Source of the DNA: Vicia villosa
Taxonomy: Eukaryota > Streptophyta > Magnoliopsida > Fabales > Fabaceae
Reading direction: 5' to 3'
Assembly (NCBI RefSeq): GCF_029867415.1
Contig: NC_081183.1
Coordinates: 34,864,655 to 34,928,654 of the forward strand
DNA: 64,000 nt
The position numbers were made by a program, and so were the translations under genes. Of this stretch, positions 12,801 through 24,009 are shown piece after piece. The notes under the pieces are model-generated. The model did not search any database and was not told where the DNA came from. It was given only the letters and a program-made list of their open reading frames with translations. Positions within the stretch are counted from its first letter, which is position 1. Each line of letters opens with the position of its first letter.

Positions 12801-13085
12801 TATTGCATATGTCGTAGGACTGTTGTGTAGGTTTACTAGTAGACCGAGTTATTAGCATTGCCATAATATTCTGCGAGTCATGCGGTACCTTAAAAAGACC
12901 GTGAATCTCTGTTTGCATTATCAGAGATTTCCTACTACACTTGAAGGATACAATGATGCGGATTTGAACACCTTATCAAATGATCCCAAAACAGCTAGTG
13001 GCTTTGTATTTAACATGGCTGGAAGAGTTGTATCTTAGAAATCAAATAAACAAACTATTCTGGCTCAGTCCACGTTCTTCTATAT
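9865..13085 (+). pseudogene. copia gag-pol pseudogene
   Basis: It starts at ATG 9,865 with 67 readable codons including FKFEGTHFKR, a copia gag N-terminus. A zinc knuckle CFNCEKLSHMLRD (about 10,771) lacks the final cysteine. TTNVAGIRDMELNFTFGKTL (about 10,998) belongs to the protease/pre-integrase part. HETTAPDSPKMNG and TELVVSIMMNSGVAPH come from integrase. LYGIKQAPK and the RT catalytic YVDD (12,467-12,478) follow. RNase H-like sequence ends with ILAQSTF near 13,075. Stops include TAG for Trp at 11,418 and 13,036. The frame changes many times, so no functional polyprotein is possible. Confidence 0.88.
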
Positions 13086-13880
13086 GATGTTATGAAAGAT
13101 CTTATGTTTTGAAGGATCTTAAAAATTTGAAAATTTGATGTATGATGGATTTTTCTCTAAGCTAATGTTCACACGTCCATCTTTGAGAACAACATTCATG
13201 CTTTGTGGTGTAGTTGTTTTATCTTCTAGTATGTGACTCTTAATAGCATTTTTGAATAATGCCTTGAAAGATATTATGCCTACATTTTGTTCACATCTTT
13301 ATGAGGACATTAAGTTTGATTTTATTGCATCTTTAATTTGAAGAAAATATTGCAAATAACACATTTTTAATAATATTTTTGTGTCCTAACTAATTAGGCC
13401 TATTAAAGTTTTGAATAGCTCATTTAAACAAATTGCGTGTAAATTCTTTTCACAATTTTAAAGTATATCAAATATTTTTGTTATCCAATCTTGTTTCAAA
13501 TATTATTGTTGCTATATAAAAAAAATATATATTATTTTTGCATATAGTATTTAATATAGCCCTACCCCACACTTTATCTTATTTGCTTTGTTGTTGTTGC
13601 ATTTTTTTTGCTTTATTTTACTTTATTTTAAAACCTTATTGGTCAATAAGTTCTTGTAGCCGTTTTTATATCAAAAATAAAATTAAGAAAATTAGCTCTA
13701 TTAATGAGTGAAGTAACAAACAAAGGAATCTATAAAACATCAATTCTACAAACAACAATTTTAGCATATTGTATAACTTCCATTTTGCTACATTATCTTG
13801 ATTTTTGTATTAAGAAAGTACCATCTAAATGCGAAATAAAGAAAACTCATAAAAATATATATTAATAGAATTTGTCGACT
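13086..13880. other. No feature recognised
   Basis: AT-rich spacer downstream of the copia remnant. It includes what should be the 3' untranslated region of the proline-rich gene. No coding frame seen. Confidence 0.4.
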
Positions 13881-14300
13881 TCATGGGGTTGCATTAACTC
13901 CATAAGGTGGAGGAGAGGTGGAAATAGCATAAGGTAATGGAAACCTAGGCAATGGGAAAAAGGGTATAGCTGGAAGAGGAGGTAGCTGTGGGAGAGGAGG
14001 TAATTGTGGGAGAGGAGGCAATTTTGGAAGTGAAAATAATGGAGTATTAAAAATACCACCAATTGATTGTGGAAAAAATGGCATAGGTTGTGGTGGAAAC
14101 ACTAGCAAAGGGTTTGGAATGGAAACAATTGGTGGGGGTGCAACTAATAAATCTGGTTGAGCAAGTGATTTTGAATGTACTTTTGATGGCATCTTTTCAT
14201 CTAATAAAATTCTGGTTGAAGATGAAAATTGAATGTTGATGCAGGAGGTTAGTAGAATATAGAGGAAGGTAAATTGAAGGTAGTTGAAATCGAAAGTCAT
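13881..14300 (-). CDS. Small secreted proline-rich (cell-wall type) protein
   Basis: A single uninterrupted frame of 139 codons. The N-terminus (residues about 1-28) is hydrophobic and ends near a cysteine, consistent with a secretory signal peptide. Residues about 50-139 are rich in Pro, Leu and Phe with repeated PPLPQL/PKLPPLP units, as in plant proline-rich or hydroxyproline-rich wall proteins. I recognise the class but no named gene, and the enzymatic role is none or unknown. A TATA-like TATTTAA lies at 14,382-14,388 (minus), about 80 bp upstream of the ATG. It stands alone between transposon remnants, and expression is not shown by sequence. The regular Pro/Leu periodicity, full-length frame and signal peptide argue against a chance frame. 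Confidence 0.65.
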   Translation of the reverse strand: MTFDFNYLQFTFLYILLTSCINIQFSSSTRILLDEKMPSKVHSKSLAQPDLLVAPPPIVSIPNPLLVFPPQPMPFFPQSIGGIFNTPLFSLPKLPPLPQLPPLPQLPPLPAIPFFPLPRFPLPYAISTSPPPYGVNATP

Positions 14301-14879
14301 TTTATTGTGGTGAGATTAAACTTAGATTCAATGATGAAGAAGAGTTCATGAGATTGGATTTGTTTTTCTTAGGATTTAGAGTTAAATAGAAGTGAGGATA
14401 AGTTTTCATGGTATTTTTACTTGTTACCTAATATTTACTTGCGTAAAGTATGAATTTGACTATGAAATTCAAAGTAACTTACATAAGACAGAATGAAGGT
14501 AAGTATGAGTTAGTTTATAGCAATAGTTTAAATGTCATGTTTGGGTTGTGTAAAGTCCTAAACAAAAATTAAGGTAAGAATGAATTAGTTTATAGTAATT
14601 GTTTAAATGTTATGTTTGAGGTACGAGTAGTTTTTTTTAAAACATAATTAATTGGATAAATTTGAATGGTAAAATTAATATTATTTACTAAAATATATTT
14701 ATTAATTATAATTAATAAAATATTTAAATATAATATAATAATAACAATAATGAAGTTTTATCTCACAAAGAGGCATCGACAACATGGATCAAATTTTGTA
14801 AAATATTCTACCTAATATTATATCTATCTAATTCGTTACTATCGAGATCTTTCTTAATAGTTTTTTTATAGTTTTTCAA
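14301..14879. other. Upstream region of the proline-rich gene
   Basis: Contains the TATA-like element at 14,382-14,388 (minus). A phrase, GGTAAGTATGAGTTAGTTTATAG in essence, recurs in diverged form at about 14,500 and 14,572. Otherwise AT-rich with nothing recognised. Confidence 0.4.
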
Positions 14880-15470
14880 GATCCTGCTATACCTCTAGTT
14901 GTTTGACTCATCTCCATTTGATTTGCTCTCCTTACAACAAAATCTACATATCTTCTAACTACATGCCCAAAATGCTAACGCCTATTTTCACCATCTTTTC
15001 TACTATAGGTGTCATTCCAACACTATCTCTAATATTGTATTTTATCTCGTCTAGTCTTATCACACATCAAACGCAATATCCTCATCTTTGTCACACTTAC
15101 TTTATAATTCGCGTCTTAATTCTTAATTGACCAACATTAGTGGTATTTTTTACTGTTGACTGATAAAATTTCCCTTCAACTTGAGTGGTATTTTTTGTCA
15201 TATAAACCCATGAGGCTCTCATCCATTTCAGCCATACAATTTGAATTTGATGGTTTACATTTCCTTCTGTTTATCGTTGATTTTGAATTATTGATCCAAG
15301 ATATTTAAACCGCGTGACTTATGGAATTATATGGTCTCCAAATTTCACCTATAAGTTATAAACTATTCTCCTTTTGGTGAACTTACATTCCATATACTTT
15401 GTCTTACTTCTTGTTAGGCAAAATGCATGTATTTCTAAGTCTCGTCTCCAACCTCTCTAGTTTTTTAAAG
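14880..15470 (-). pseudogene. RTE-type LINE fragment (C-terminal)
   Basis: The minus strand, with frame changes, reads as the C-terminal end of an RTE-clade LINE polyprotein. It shows YMECKF-like and GDHIIP.VTRFKYLGSIIQN (about 15,420-15,290), then VNHQIQ..WLKW (about 15,250), then KVSVTKMRILRLMCDKTRR-DKIRND..GMTPI (about 15,110-15,000). This clade differs from the L1-like LINEs elsewhere in the window. Only the 3' part survives. Confidence 0.7.
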
Positions 15471-15594
15471 CCTAAGGCCAAGGGCCAATAATATATTGTA
15501 TAAAAAGGAATATACATAAAAGACAGGGAGTCAAAAGCCAAAACACCTAAGAAGTCTTATATCTACAACAAGGGATGCATGCTTTCGTTATTTA

Positions 15595-16167
15595 TTAAGA
15601 AATCAAACCTAATGGAGTCATGAGCATGATCAAACTGAATGAAGTTCCTATGAGTGAATTCAAGACTAGGAAGCTTGTTTGTATAAGCATCTCTTTCCAT
15701 GTATATGTGATAGAGTGTGTTAACTTGCTATAATCCAGCCATCTAGATTTAATATGCCAAAGGACTAAGTTATGATTAGAGAAAGCTTGAGCTACAAGCA
15801 ATGTGTCAGACTCAAGCTGAAAGTGATTCCAATTGTTGGCCAACACTACCCCAATAAATTCTGAGCTAAGAGCATTCCCAATGCCAATGTAACTAGATAA
15901 ACATCCTAAATGCTCACTGTTTGAATTTCTAAATATGCTCACACATGCAAAGGATGCAAGATTTTCCATAGCCATGCCATCCAAATTCCCTTTGATCCAT
16001 CCTAGTGGAGAAGGCAGACACAATACATCAATAAAATATGGAGGATTAAATGGGTGAATCTTTATGAAGAAGACATTAAGGGTAGAAAATTCAAACATTG
16101 AAGTGTTTGAATTCTTGGGATAAGTGCTAAAAGAAACGTTGTAGAATATGGTTTTGACTAGTGCCAT
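15595..16167 (-). pseudogene. LINE-borne RNase H domain
   Basis: A 190-codon open frame corresponding to the plant RVT_3/RNase H domain that some L1 elements carry after the reverse transcriptase. The first acidic residue lies in LDG (usual form NxDGA), a Glu lies in SSEFIGVV, and an Asp lies in LESDTLLV. The frame is open but isolated from the RT and flanked by LINE DNA, so it is a remnant and not a host gene. Confidence 0.7.
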
Positions 16168-17850
16168 TGAATCTTGACAAATTTATGGCATTCCAAATAC
16201 CATTGATTGTGTAAATATGGTTGCAACTACCATTGTTTTGTAGTTTCTATATCAAGGTTGATTAATTATTTTCCAACATCTATCAAGGGATGAGATTTGT
16301 CTATTGTTGTGAATGATGAAAGCTAACCAGAACCATAAATGTGTAGAAAAAGCATAGTAAAAAAGAAGATGATGTGAAGCTTCACTTTGTTTGAAACAAA
16401 GCTTTCAAATTGAAGGAGTGTAGTACCCTCTAACAGTAAGATTTTCATAAGCAGGGAGTTTATTGTGTATGAATATTCAAAAAAAATTATTTGGAGGAGG
16501 AAATTTAGAGTTTCAAACCTTACACAATATGACAGGTTGATCGTGATTTACAATGAAGTTATAAGCTTCCTTAAGGGTCAAATAACCAGTCTCTAATAGA
16601 TTCCAACACCTAATGTCCTCCAAATCATCAGCAGGAATGTGACAGGCATGTATAATGGTGCTAAGAAAGGGGAAAGCCATATTGAGATTAACAGGTAGTA
16701 TCTTAAGCATTAAATAAATATTTGAAGTAGTCTATTAGATGGTCATATATAAGGTTTTGATCAAAAATAGCCTCATTGTTATGGTTGATAAAAGAGATAG
16801 ACTTGGTAAAAAATTTAATCTTGAAATATATTTGAAAGAATATGGTATTTGTATCCCCCTTAGTAGTCCATTTAATTTTGGCCTTTTCTTTCCAAAAAGC
16901 CTCTTCCAAGTCCAAGGCAAAATTGAGCTCATTTTGAGTATTTTTCTTGAGCCTGAGTCACATCATTTTTACCAGTACTTATCTTTTACTGAATGATGTT
17001 TAACTTTTCTTTTGCATGTTTGACCTTATCATGAACTTTTCCAATAGAGGTTTTATTCCAAATATTCAAGTTAGCCTTTAGAATTTTTATCTTTTTATCT
17101 AAGAGAAAACATAGGACAACCAACCACTTTGGTTTCCTAATATTTTGCAATAATGTATTTACAATCTCTATGGAGGGATCACAATTGCAGAAATTTGAAC
17201 TATGAGAAGTGTAGGGCCTCATAGATCTCAAAATTGAGGAGGATAGAATAATGGTCAGAGCTTTTTGGTTAGGGTAGTGCAAGATAAGAAATAGCAAAGG
17301 TGAATCGAAGATTGGTTACAAATGAACCTACCAAGCCTCTTCTTACTAAGGGCTATCTCACTTCTACCATTGGAAAAGTATGATGATATCCACTTTTAAG
17401 GAGGTGGATCAAATGGTTATTTTTGTACCAATTAAAGAAGTTCTGAATAGGTAATCTAGCTAGTTGAAAAGATCCTCTATATTCATGAGCCCCCACAGTG
17501 GAATCAATATCACTTATGAAGCACCAAGGGATATTTGTTTGATCAGGTTAAAGAGTGTCCCAAAGCTCTCTCTTTTGGATACAATTGGTAGAATCATAAA
17601 TTGTAGTAAGGCCAAACTTTTTTATCCTGGTCTTTTATGAGGAAGGAAATTTGTTGGTCATCTACAACAAAGGTCACAGGGTCAATTTTCATCTTAAAAA
17701 TGTCTCAAAGGCTAGGAATAGAGTTACCCTTATGGTTCGGAGCAATAAGTTTAAGGTTGAGTTTGTAAATCCAATTTATAGGGAAGCTATTGAAATTCAT
17801 CCAGGCTTCTAAAATAAGGAAAAAATTTGGTTTGTTTACATTGCTTACGA
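15595..17850 (-). mobile_element. L1-type LINE remnant with RNase H domain
   Basis: A minus-strand LINE, 5' end at high coordinates. An endonuclease-like piece (KLNLKLIAPNHKGNSIPSL, about 17,765-17,705), a linker with FWKEKAKIKW..KGDTNTIFFQ (16,900-16,830) and a 3' RNase H domain (15,595-16,167) are readable. The central reverse transcriptase is largely missing between about 16,700 and 16,510, where only a zf-RVT-like scrap (EDIRCWNLLETGYLTLKEAY) remains. The RNase H part has WIKGNLDGMAMENLASFACV, GIGNALSSEFIGVV and LESDTLLVAQAF. It is internally deleted and inactive. Confidence 0.75.
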
Positions 17851-17960
17851 CTACATCGTTATAGCCCAGTTGGTTGTGTGTGTTTGTGTGAAGCGCGTGC
17901 CCAAGGTCTGGGGTTCGAATTCCCCTCGCCCCAGACCTTTTCCCTTTTATTTTTTTAAGT
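17850..17960 (+). repeat. tRNA-derived SINE-like segment
   Basis: A pol III type 2 promoter pair: A box TAGCCCAGTTG at 17,863-17,873 and B box GGTTCGAATTCC at 17,912-17,923, spaced 38 bp as in tRNA genes. A T-rich tail follows from about 17,938. The sequence does not fold into a complete tRNA cloverleaf by eye. A SINE head or another tRNA-derived repeat is the best reading. Confidence 0.6.
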
Positions 17961-18012
17961 TTTTCAATCAATTGTCTCATGTTATGTTCAACTAGGCTAA
18001 GTATTTTATCAC

Positions 18013-18100
18013 CAAGCGCACGCTGGACCAGTGGTGTTAATTTTGTGGATCATGTTGAAGGGCGTGGGTTCAAGCCCTAGTAGCAACAAAACATCCTTTT
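18013..18100 (+). repeat. Second tRNA-like box pair, start of Ogre-type LTR
   Basis: An A-box-like TGGACCAGTGG (18,023-18,033) and B box GGTTCAAGCCC (18,069-18,079) are followed by a run of more than ten T (18,096-18,109). The downstream sequence, with repeated AAAATCATAAAAAAT phrases, matches the style of 23,050-23,280. Both may mark the start of one LTR family. Confidence 0.5.
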
Positions 18101-19014
18101 TTTTTTTAAATTAATTTATTTTAGCTTTACTCCAACTTTGAAAAATCATAAAAAATAGAAAAAAAATGATCTTTTTTTACTTGTTATTTTTTTGTAGTTT
18201 ATTTAACTTGTGAATTTTCACATCATTTTTAAAAAACTCAAAAATGTTTAATATTTTATCTTTTAAAAATTAAATCAAAAACATGTCTTTTATATATTAA
18301 AAATCAACCAAAAGTCATTTTATTTTGAATATTTCTTCAAAGTGACTTTGTATCTTTTTGTGAATATTTGTTTAGGGTTAGGATATTATGTATTTAACTA
18401 TACCATGTGCCCTTAGACCAATTCTCTTTTAGAATTTGGTATTTAATCATTAATATTAATTAGGTGTAGGTGTTAAGTTCTAAACCCTAATTTTAAACCC
18501 TAATTTCAAAACCCTAGGTTTAAACCCTAATCCAAAAGAAACATGTTGATCTTTGCTTATCCATGAACTTATTAACTTGTACATATACTTGTTGATTTCA
18601 ATCCTGGTGTTTTATACTTATTTGTTTATCTTAGCCATTATCCTTTGTACATACTTGTTGATTTTCATCATTGAGTTTTGTACTTATCATCCATTGTATT
18701 ATCATGTGTATATACTTTGTTTATCTAACCCACACGCATGAGTTTCATATTCATCATCCATCATTCATTCATATATGAATCCTTTCAAAGGTACAAACAC
18801 CTTACTCATTATCATTGATGATTATTGTACTTACTTGTTTGTCTTTTGTGACACATATCATCACACGCACACTTGAGGTATCCATTGATTGATTGCTTAA
18901 GTTGTTTGTCGAAAATCCAAAGGAATGAGAATGGTATTGACTAAAATTGTCAAGGTACTCAAACTCTTTTCCAAGTCTCTTTTATTTTGTGTTAAAGTAT
19001 TGTTAAAGCTTTTC

Positions 19015-19360
19015 ACTTGTCAAAAAAATGGTTTTGTATTGCTAAAGCTTAACCAACCCCTGTGTTTTAAAACCTTGGTACTAAGAGGAGAATTATTTCT
19101 GGTGAAACTACTCTTAGTCCATTGACCATGTATTGTTAAAGCCTGGTTCCTTTTTTATTTTGGTTTTGTATTGTTAAAGCTCAACCACCTCTTTTGTTTT
19201 AAAACCTTGGTACTAAGAGAAGAATTATTCCCGGTGAAACTACTCTTAGTCCATTGACCCTGTATTGTTAAAACTCGGTCCCTTTTTTATTTAAAAACTT
19301 GTTAAGTATTGTTAAAGCTTAACCTTTTTAAAAAATTGTTAAGTATTGTTAAAGCTTAAT
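19015..19360 (+). repeat. 132-bp tandem repeat and TATTGTTAAAGCTTAACC words
   Basis: Units starting GTTTTGTATT at 19,031 and 19,163 (132 bp apart) share CTTGGTACTAAGAG and GTGAAACTACTCTTAGTCCA. The word TATTG(T/C)TAAAGCT recurs about six times between 18,985 and 19,355. It lies inside the Ogre-type LTR. Confidence 0.8.
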
Positions 19361-19766
19361 ACCCAAAAAGATTTTGGCCACTTTGGCCTTTTTATTTTTA
19401 TTTTAAGAGGAACTACAAAAGCTTTGACTTCCCTATTATTAAAGGGGTATGTAGGTCTAATATGCGATGTCTTATCGAGCTCACTTTCAAAAACTTATTT
19501 TCCCATCCCCACCCTATTTTTTAAAACAATTTCACATATGCTTTTCAAAAAGAAGTACACAAAAACAATAACATTTTCAAAGAGGTTCCCATGGAGTACC
19601 ATGGATATGAAGGGTGCTTAAAACCTTCCCCTTATATAACAAACCCCCTTACCCAAATCTCTGATAGGTTTATTAGTTTTGATTTTAAAAACTTCTGTGG
19701 TTTTTATTCGCTCTTTCTCTCATTCATTTTAGAAACAATAAAGTGCGGTGGCGACTCTGTTTAAAA

Positions 19767-21317
19767 CAAATGAGCTAAGTCTTTTCCATGGCTTTAGTCT
19801 CACCAATTTCACCGCTACAGCGTGCAAGTGATTAGACGTGTTTGGTGAAGCATATTTACATGCTAGAATGATGTATACTTCTATAAGAATAAGTGTCATT
19901 CCCTTTTGAGACCTTCTTTTCAAGTTTAGCAATTACTTTCTTCTTTAGCGTTTCATTTTCATGCAACTATAAAGTTAGTGTGATTTAAGTAAGAAATCAT
20001 AGAAAAGTGTTCACAAGTCCTAGAAGGATATTCTTATTCTTAGGTGGATCATGTCCACTCTTCTACTATTTTTGCCTTCGCTAAAGCAGGTGGTCTTGAT
20101 GATGCTTTTATAAAGTTGGTATGTCTTTCGATTGGAGAATCTTGAGTCCTTCTGAGGACGAAAGAATGTGTGAAAAGTATGGTGCTTGTGCCATTCCTTT
20201 CGATGAATGCTCTTTTTCCACCATGGACCTTTTTCCCCCTTCAATGTCTTTGAGATAGAGCAATTTAAATGAAGATCCCTCTAGGATCCTCTTCTTTCAT
20301 CTATTTAGATGTCGCTGTCACCCGAAAATCCAGATAAGGGGTAGAGGATTGATCTTCCTGGAACAAACTATTCATGGATTTGGGCCTCTTTTAGAGCTCC
20401 AGTCCTTTGAGGATCGATTCTTTTTTATAAACCTTGTCATCCATGAAGCTCATGTTGTAATTTATGATATTAGTGACCGAGTAGATGGCAGATGTATCAA
20501 TATGTTCTCTAAGTGTGGGAAGGAGGGTTACTTTTAGTAGAGAAACCATATTTACATATATCCGGAAAAGGAAATTCTTGGTGAGGCTCGATACCAGAAG
20601 GGTCGGTTAATTAAATTTATAAATAATATCGTATAAACAAGAGGAATTGTTCCTATAAAGGAGGTCGAAAAGAAATGTGTAAAGTGTCTTATTGACTTCT
20701 GGTTGTTAATAAGAGCCCGCTCTCGAGAAAAGAGAAAGGTCATCTTTGGTAAGCTCTAAGGTCTTAGGGATTTAAATATTTTTAATCTATATATCTCTTA
20801 TGTATTTTCTTTACTGATAATTGTATGCAAAATATATGGATAACAAAGTGCAACTCTAGCTTCTAAAATGGGGAATACAGTCGATCATGAGTGACATTAC
20901 TGCGGAGGCCTTGCTAACTTTAATAAAGGTACTAGGACGAACTTCCTGCCCCTTACTGAAGGGATATGACTCCCGTTCTGCCGAGGATTATAGACCTACT
21001 CCTTTGGAGGAGGATTTCTCCTTCTTGGCTAACCTTATTGGGCCTGCTCTTAAGGAAGAACAATGTACTTTGGCTCGATATACCCGACGTGCCTCGACTC
21101 CTTTGAACCTTGGTGCATCCAGTCACTAGAAGTCATTTTGGTCCAACTGGATCCTTTCTAAAAAGTAAATGATGGAGGAAAAGATCCACGACCTAAAGCT
21201 TTCATAGGATAGGTATCTGCATGAAGTAATTTAAACTTCTAGCTCTCTTACTAGGGTAAGGAATGTTGTGCTTTCCTTGAATATTGTCGGTTCCTCTATA
21301 TGGAACCTTGTTTTGTA
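19767..21317 (+). pseudogene. Unrecognised retroelement-like coding remnants
   Basis: Several plus-strand stretches look once-coding but are broken. The first is 20,349-20,537, with SFEDRFFFINLVIHEAHVVI and MFSKCGKEGYF. It seems to run into 20,552-20,755 (PEKEILGEARYQKGRLIKF...KCVKCLIDFW). The second is 20,887-21,129 (LLKGYDSRSAEDYRPTPLEE, then SFLANLIGPALKEEQCTLAR). I do not recognise a named family. Composition and setting suggest a gag-like or accessory region of an old retroelement. No host function is claimed. Confidence 0.35.
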
Positions 21318-21730
21318 GGTGATATGATTTTAACAAGGACATTAAATCTTGATGATGGCAGCTAATGTTTTCTAACAAGTCAAGCATAAACAGTTAAGCG
21401 GATAAAGATGCTAACCTATGCATTATGGTTTTATGGACTTGATTATTCTATGATGGCAATTAAATTGAATATAACTAGAGCTTCATTTCAAGCTACTCAA
21501 GAAAGTTCCTACAAAAGAGAAATCATTTGGAAAAATCTTGAAGTGCTTAGAACCCTCCTATTATAACAATTAATGAAACAATTTATATACAAAAGGGCTT
21601 TATCAAAAAAGTGCATGGCTAAAATATTTTTTCAAACTATTTTATCATAAAATCTTCAAAAACATATTGATGTGGTGCCCGATGAATTAGGAACTATCAA
21701 AATAGCTATAGGCGAAATTTTGGCTTATAT

Positions 21731-21903
21731 AACCGATTAGCATTTTTGTATATTGGATTAGTTCAGTTCAAAATCAAGTCATGAGCAATAAGGACAATAC
21801 CCTAATGATGCACAATGGCTAGAGATATTTTCCTTCCTCTGTGAACGTACAATCGATTATATTTCAAACTTCCAATCAATTACAAACTAGTGTTAATCGA
21901 TTA
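21731..21903. repeat. AATCGATT palindrome words in U3
   Basis: Two perfect palindromic copies, CAATCGATTA (21,850-21,859) and TTAATCGATTAA (21,892-21,903), and two degenerate ones, AACCGATTAG (21,731) and CCAATCAATTA (21,872). All lie 54-226 bp upstream of the TATA box. Confidence 0.65.
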
Positions 21904-21956
21904 AATTGTCATTTAATGTTTTTATTTGAAATTCCTTTTTGAGCCAACCTCTAGCC

Positions 21957-21964
21957 TATAAATA
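21957..21964 (+). promoter_or_regulatory. TATA box of LTR fragment
   Basis: TATAAATA in the context CTAGCCTATAAATAGAGG, typical of a retrotransposon U3/R promoter. It precedes the CT-rich leader and follows the AATCGATT words. Confidence 0.6.
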
Positions 21965-22012
21965 GAGGTCCCTTCCCATATTTCATTTCATTCAAAGTCG
22001 TATTTTGACAAA

Positions 22013-22078
22013 ACTCTCTCTCTCTCTCTCTATATATCTATCTATCTCTATCTCTCTTTATCTCTCTCTTTCTCTATT
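22013..22078 (+). repeat. CT/TATC microsatellite
   Basis: (CT)n grading into (TATC)n and (CTCTTT)n over about 65 bp, in the presumed R/U5 leader of the LTR fragment. It creates the serine/leucine-rich start of a spurious 177-codon frame. Confidence 0.85.
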
Positions 22079-22089
22079 TCTTAAATTTT

Positions 22090-23016
22090 GTTTACCTTCT
22101 CTCACTAAATTCACAACACACGCACCATACGCGTACCATACGCGTATGAGCAGAACCACATTTTCGGACAAACATACACATCATACGCGTATCATACGCA
22201 TATGGACAGAATCAGAAATCCACACAAACACATGCATATGCGTACCAACATGCCATACGCGTACCAACACCATGCCATACGCGTACCATACGCGTACCAG
22301 CAGAAAGACACATTTTAGTGCACAAAGGGGAGCGTACCATACGCGTACCACCTCCCCCATACGCGTATCATACGCATACCATACGCAAACGGGCAGCAGT
22401 TCACATAATCTGCAATTTACCCATTCGTCTTCCTCACGATTTCATCTGCACAGTCTGCGATTTGGGTCTAAAAACCAGAAAATTCACATCCTAACAGCAT
22501 ACGAATTCATCCAACAATCACAGTATATGATTCTATAATCAATTTCATTCATCATACCCTGAATCTACTCAGTTATTAGGGATTTAACAGTTATAGATTC
22601 AATCTAAATGATGAACACAACAGAAAATCCAGAATATAGAATCAATTACCCAAACAATACTCCTAATCCACACTATCATCCATAATACGATAATAAAGAT
22701 TAAGTGGAGAGTCTCCCCTTACCTTAGACAATTTCTTGATCTTTGGTCTCTCCCTCTTCAGTTCTCCTTCACGTTCTTCGTTCCCAAAACTTCTGTTCTT
22801 TCACGTTCTTTCTTTTCCCCCAATTCCCTATTATTTTATGAAAAATAATAATATTAAGATTAGTAAAAACTTTACCATATCACACCCCCTTCTTTACTAT
22901 TTCCTTACAATGGCCCAAATGTCATAAACCATTATTTTTCACAAAATCCTTAATAATTCTAATTATTAATTCAATATTCCAAATTAAATTAATATTAAAA
23001 TTATACGGGTGTTACA
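22090..23016 (-). mobile_element. Tekay-type LTR, truncated (minus)
   Basis: The minus strand begins TGTAACACCCGTATAAT at 23,016, the hallmark start of Tekay/Del-type Ty3-gypsy LTRs as I know them. It parallels the solo LTR at 57,043 (TGTAACGCCCG). CTAAGGTAAGGGG lies 290 bp in (22,715-22,727), and the solo LTR has CTAAGGTAAGGG 368 bp in. A cluster of TACGCGTA words follows at 22,395-22,120. The far end is missing; it is cut near the CT-rich microsatellite. Confidence 0.65.
22120..22395. repeat. Array of TACGCGTA palindromic words
   Basis: Eight perfect TACGCGTA copies, for example at 22,128, 22,139, 22,340 and 22,360, mostly as CCATACGCGTACC. At least five one-base variants also occur (TACGCATA, TGCGTACC, TACGCAAAC). 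They often come in pairs 10-11 bp apart separated by CC or TC, with unrelated spacers between pairs. The word is its own complement, so strand is moot. The array lies inside the truncated Tekay-type LTR. Confidence 0.92.
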
Positions 23017-23450
23017 CATGAGCGAGAGGTCCCGGGCTCGAATCTCACTTCTAACATTTCTCCTTTTATATTTGTTTTCTAATTTTAATTCAAATTTTAT
23101 TTCCATTATTCAAAAATCATAAAAATTATATTTTTTTTATTATTTTAATTTAATTTTCGCAATAATTAAATAGGCATTTTTTAAAATAGTCAATTTTCAC
23201 TTTTATGCATTTTTTGTCAAAAAATCACCAAAAATCATAAAATATTCAAAAAAATCCAAAAAATGAAGTTTTTAATTTTATTTGTTCTATTTTTAACATT
23301 TTTCACAACTTGGGTAACAAGTAAAGATCTTTTTAAGAAAATATTAGTTAATCATTTAAAAGATCACAATCAAATTATTTTTGATTTAAGCTTTTAATGA
23401 ATAGTTAATATTTGATTTTTTTGTTCCATATTTATTGACCTAAGTTACAC

Positions 23451-23458
23451 TATAAATA
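23451..23458 (+). promoter_or_regulatory. TATA box of Ogre-type remnant 2
   Basis: TATAAATA in ACACTATAAATATCAC, about 70 bp before a pyrimidine-rich leader (CCCTCTCTTCTCAC). This is the promoter pattern of a retrotransposon LTR. Confidence 0.5.
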
Positions 23459-24009
23459 TCACTAATTTTTACACATTATTCACAACCCTTATTCCTACTC
23501 CCTCTCTTCTCACAAACATAAAAATTATTTTCTCCTCCTTCTCTCTAAGATCAAATTTCACTTTCTCTCATGAATATCATAACAACTTCTTAGCTTGTTG
23601 AAGAACATCAAGAACACTTTCAAAAAGAAACTCAAGAACTTACATCTTCCTCTCATCGTAGAACCGAGTGGTTCAACGTGCATCTTTCCTCCACAAACCG
23701 CCATCGAAGCCCTCAGGTGGTGTTGTTTATTTTTTTATTTTTGTTAGCTTTTTATTGGTTCAATTGATGGCCATGATTATTATTCTGAAAGTGTTGTTTT
23801 CTTTTGATTTGATTTTTTTTGTGTGAATGGAGAAGAGAGAATATATATGGGGAAGAATATGAAATCACATGGAAAATAATCTACCAAAGACGTAGAAGAG
23901 GAAAACAAAAGAGAAGTGGAACTCCGTCAGAACCACCGAATCCACTGGATCCGCATCACTCCTTCACGCCTTAACCGCCGGCGATCCATCCACTAACACC
24001 AAAAGCACA

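Larger units (their letters stand above)
9131..13085 (+). mobile_element. Decayed Ty1-copia retrotransposon
   Basis: A copia element read on the plus strand: a probable 5' LTR and leader (about 9,131-9,860), gag (9,865-10,810), a protease/pre-integrase part (about 10,940-11,120), integrase (about 11,230-11,920), reverse transcriptase (about 11,990-12,700) and RNase H up to about 13,085. The order PR-IN-RT-RH is the copia order. The 3' LTR is not visible, so the copy is truncated there. TATA-like TATATAAG lies near 9,229. Decay is by point stops, frameshifts and small deletions. Confidence 0.85.
18000..19766 (+). mobile_element. Tat/Ogre-type LTR remnant 1
   Basis: The 3' part (about 19,575-19,760) is clearly homologous to 25,590-25,745. 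Both have CCATGGAT..GAAGGGTG, then ACCTTCCC..TATAAC, then GGTGGCGACTCT at 19,748-19,759. GGTGGCGACTC sits at the LTR/primer-binding-site junction in legume Tat/Ogre elements, as I know the family. Internal tandem repeats occupy 19,015-19,360. No gag-pol follows, so this is a solo or truncated LTR. The left boundary is uncertain. Confidence 0.6.
21318..22080 (+). mobile_element. SIRE/Maximus-like LTR fragment (plus)
   Basis: It starts near TGATATGATTTTAACAAGG and contains CTTGATGATGGCAGC, similar to the TTTTGATGATAACAA near the start of the intact element's LTR. U3 bears AATCGATTA-type words (21,731-21,903). A TATAAATA box at 21,957-21,964 is followed by a CT-rich leader. The sequence is cut off where the minus-strand Tekay-type LTR begins, near 22,080-22,100. 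Confidence 0.5.

Noticed and set aside
17863..17935. A functional tRNA gene
   Set aside because: A and B boxes are present but acceptor and anticodon stems do not pair convincingly; SINE-like or LTR-linked tRNA derivative preferred.
22120..22395. CRISPR-like look of repeated words with variable spacers
   Set aside because: Plant LTR context, 8-bp self-complementary words, irregular spacing; no cas genes.
22005..22538. A 177-codon frame rich in Ser/Leu then Tyr/His/Thr/Arg
   Set aside because: It reads through a CT microsatellite and the TACGCGTA array antisense to the LTR; no domain.
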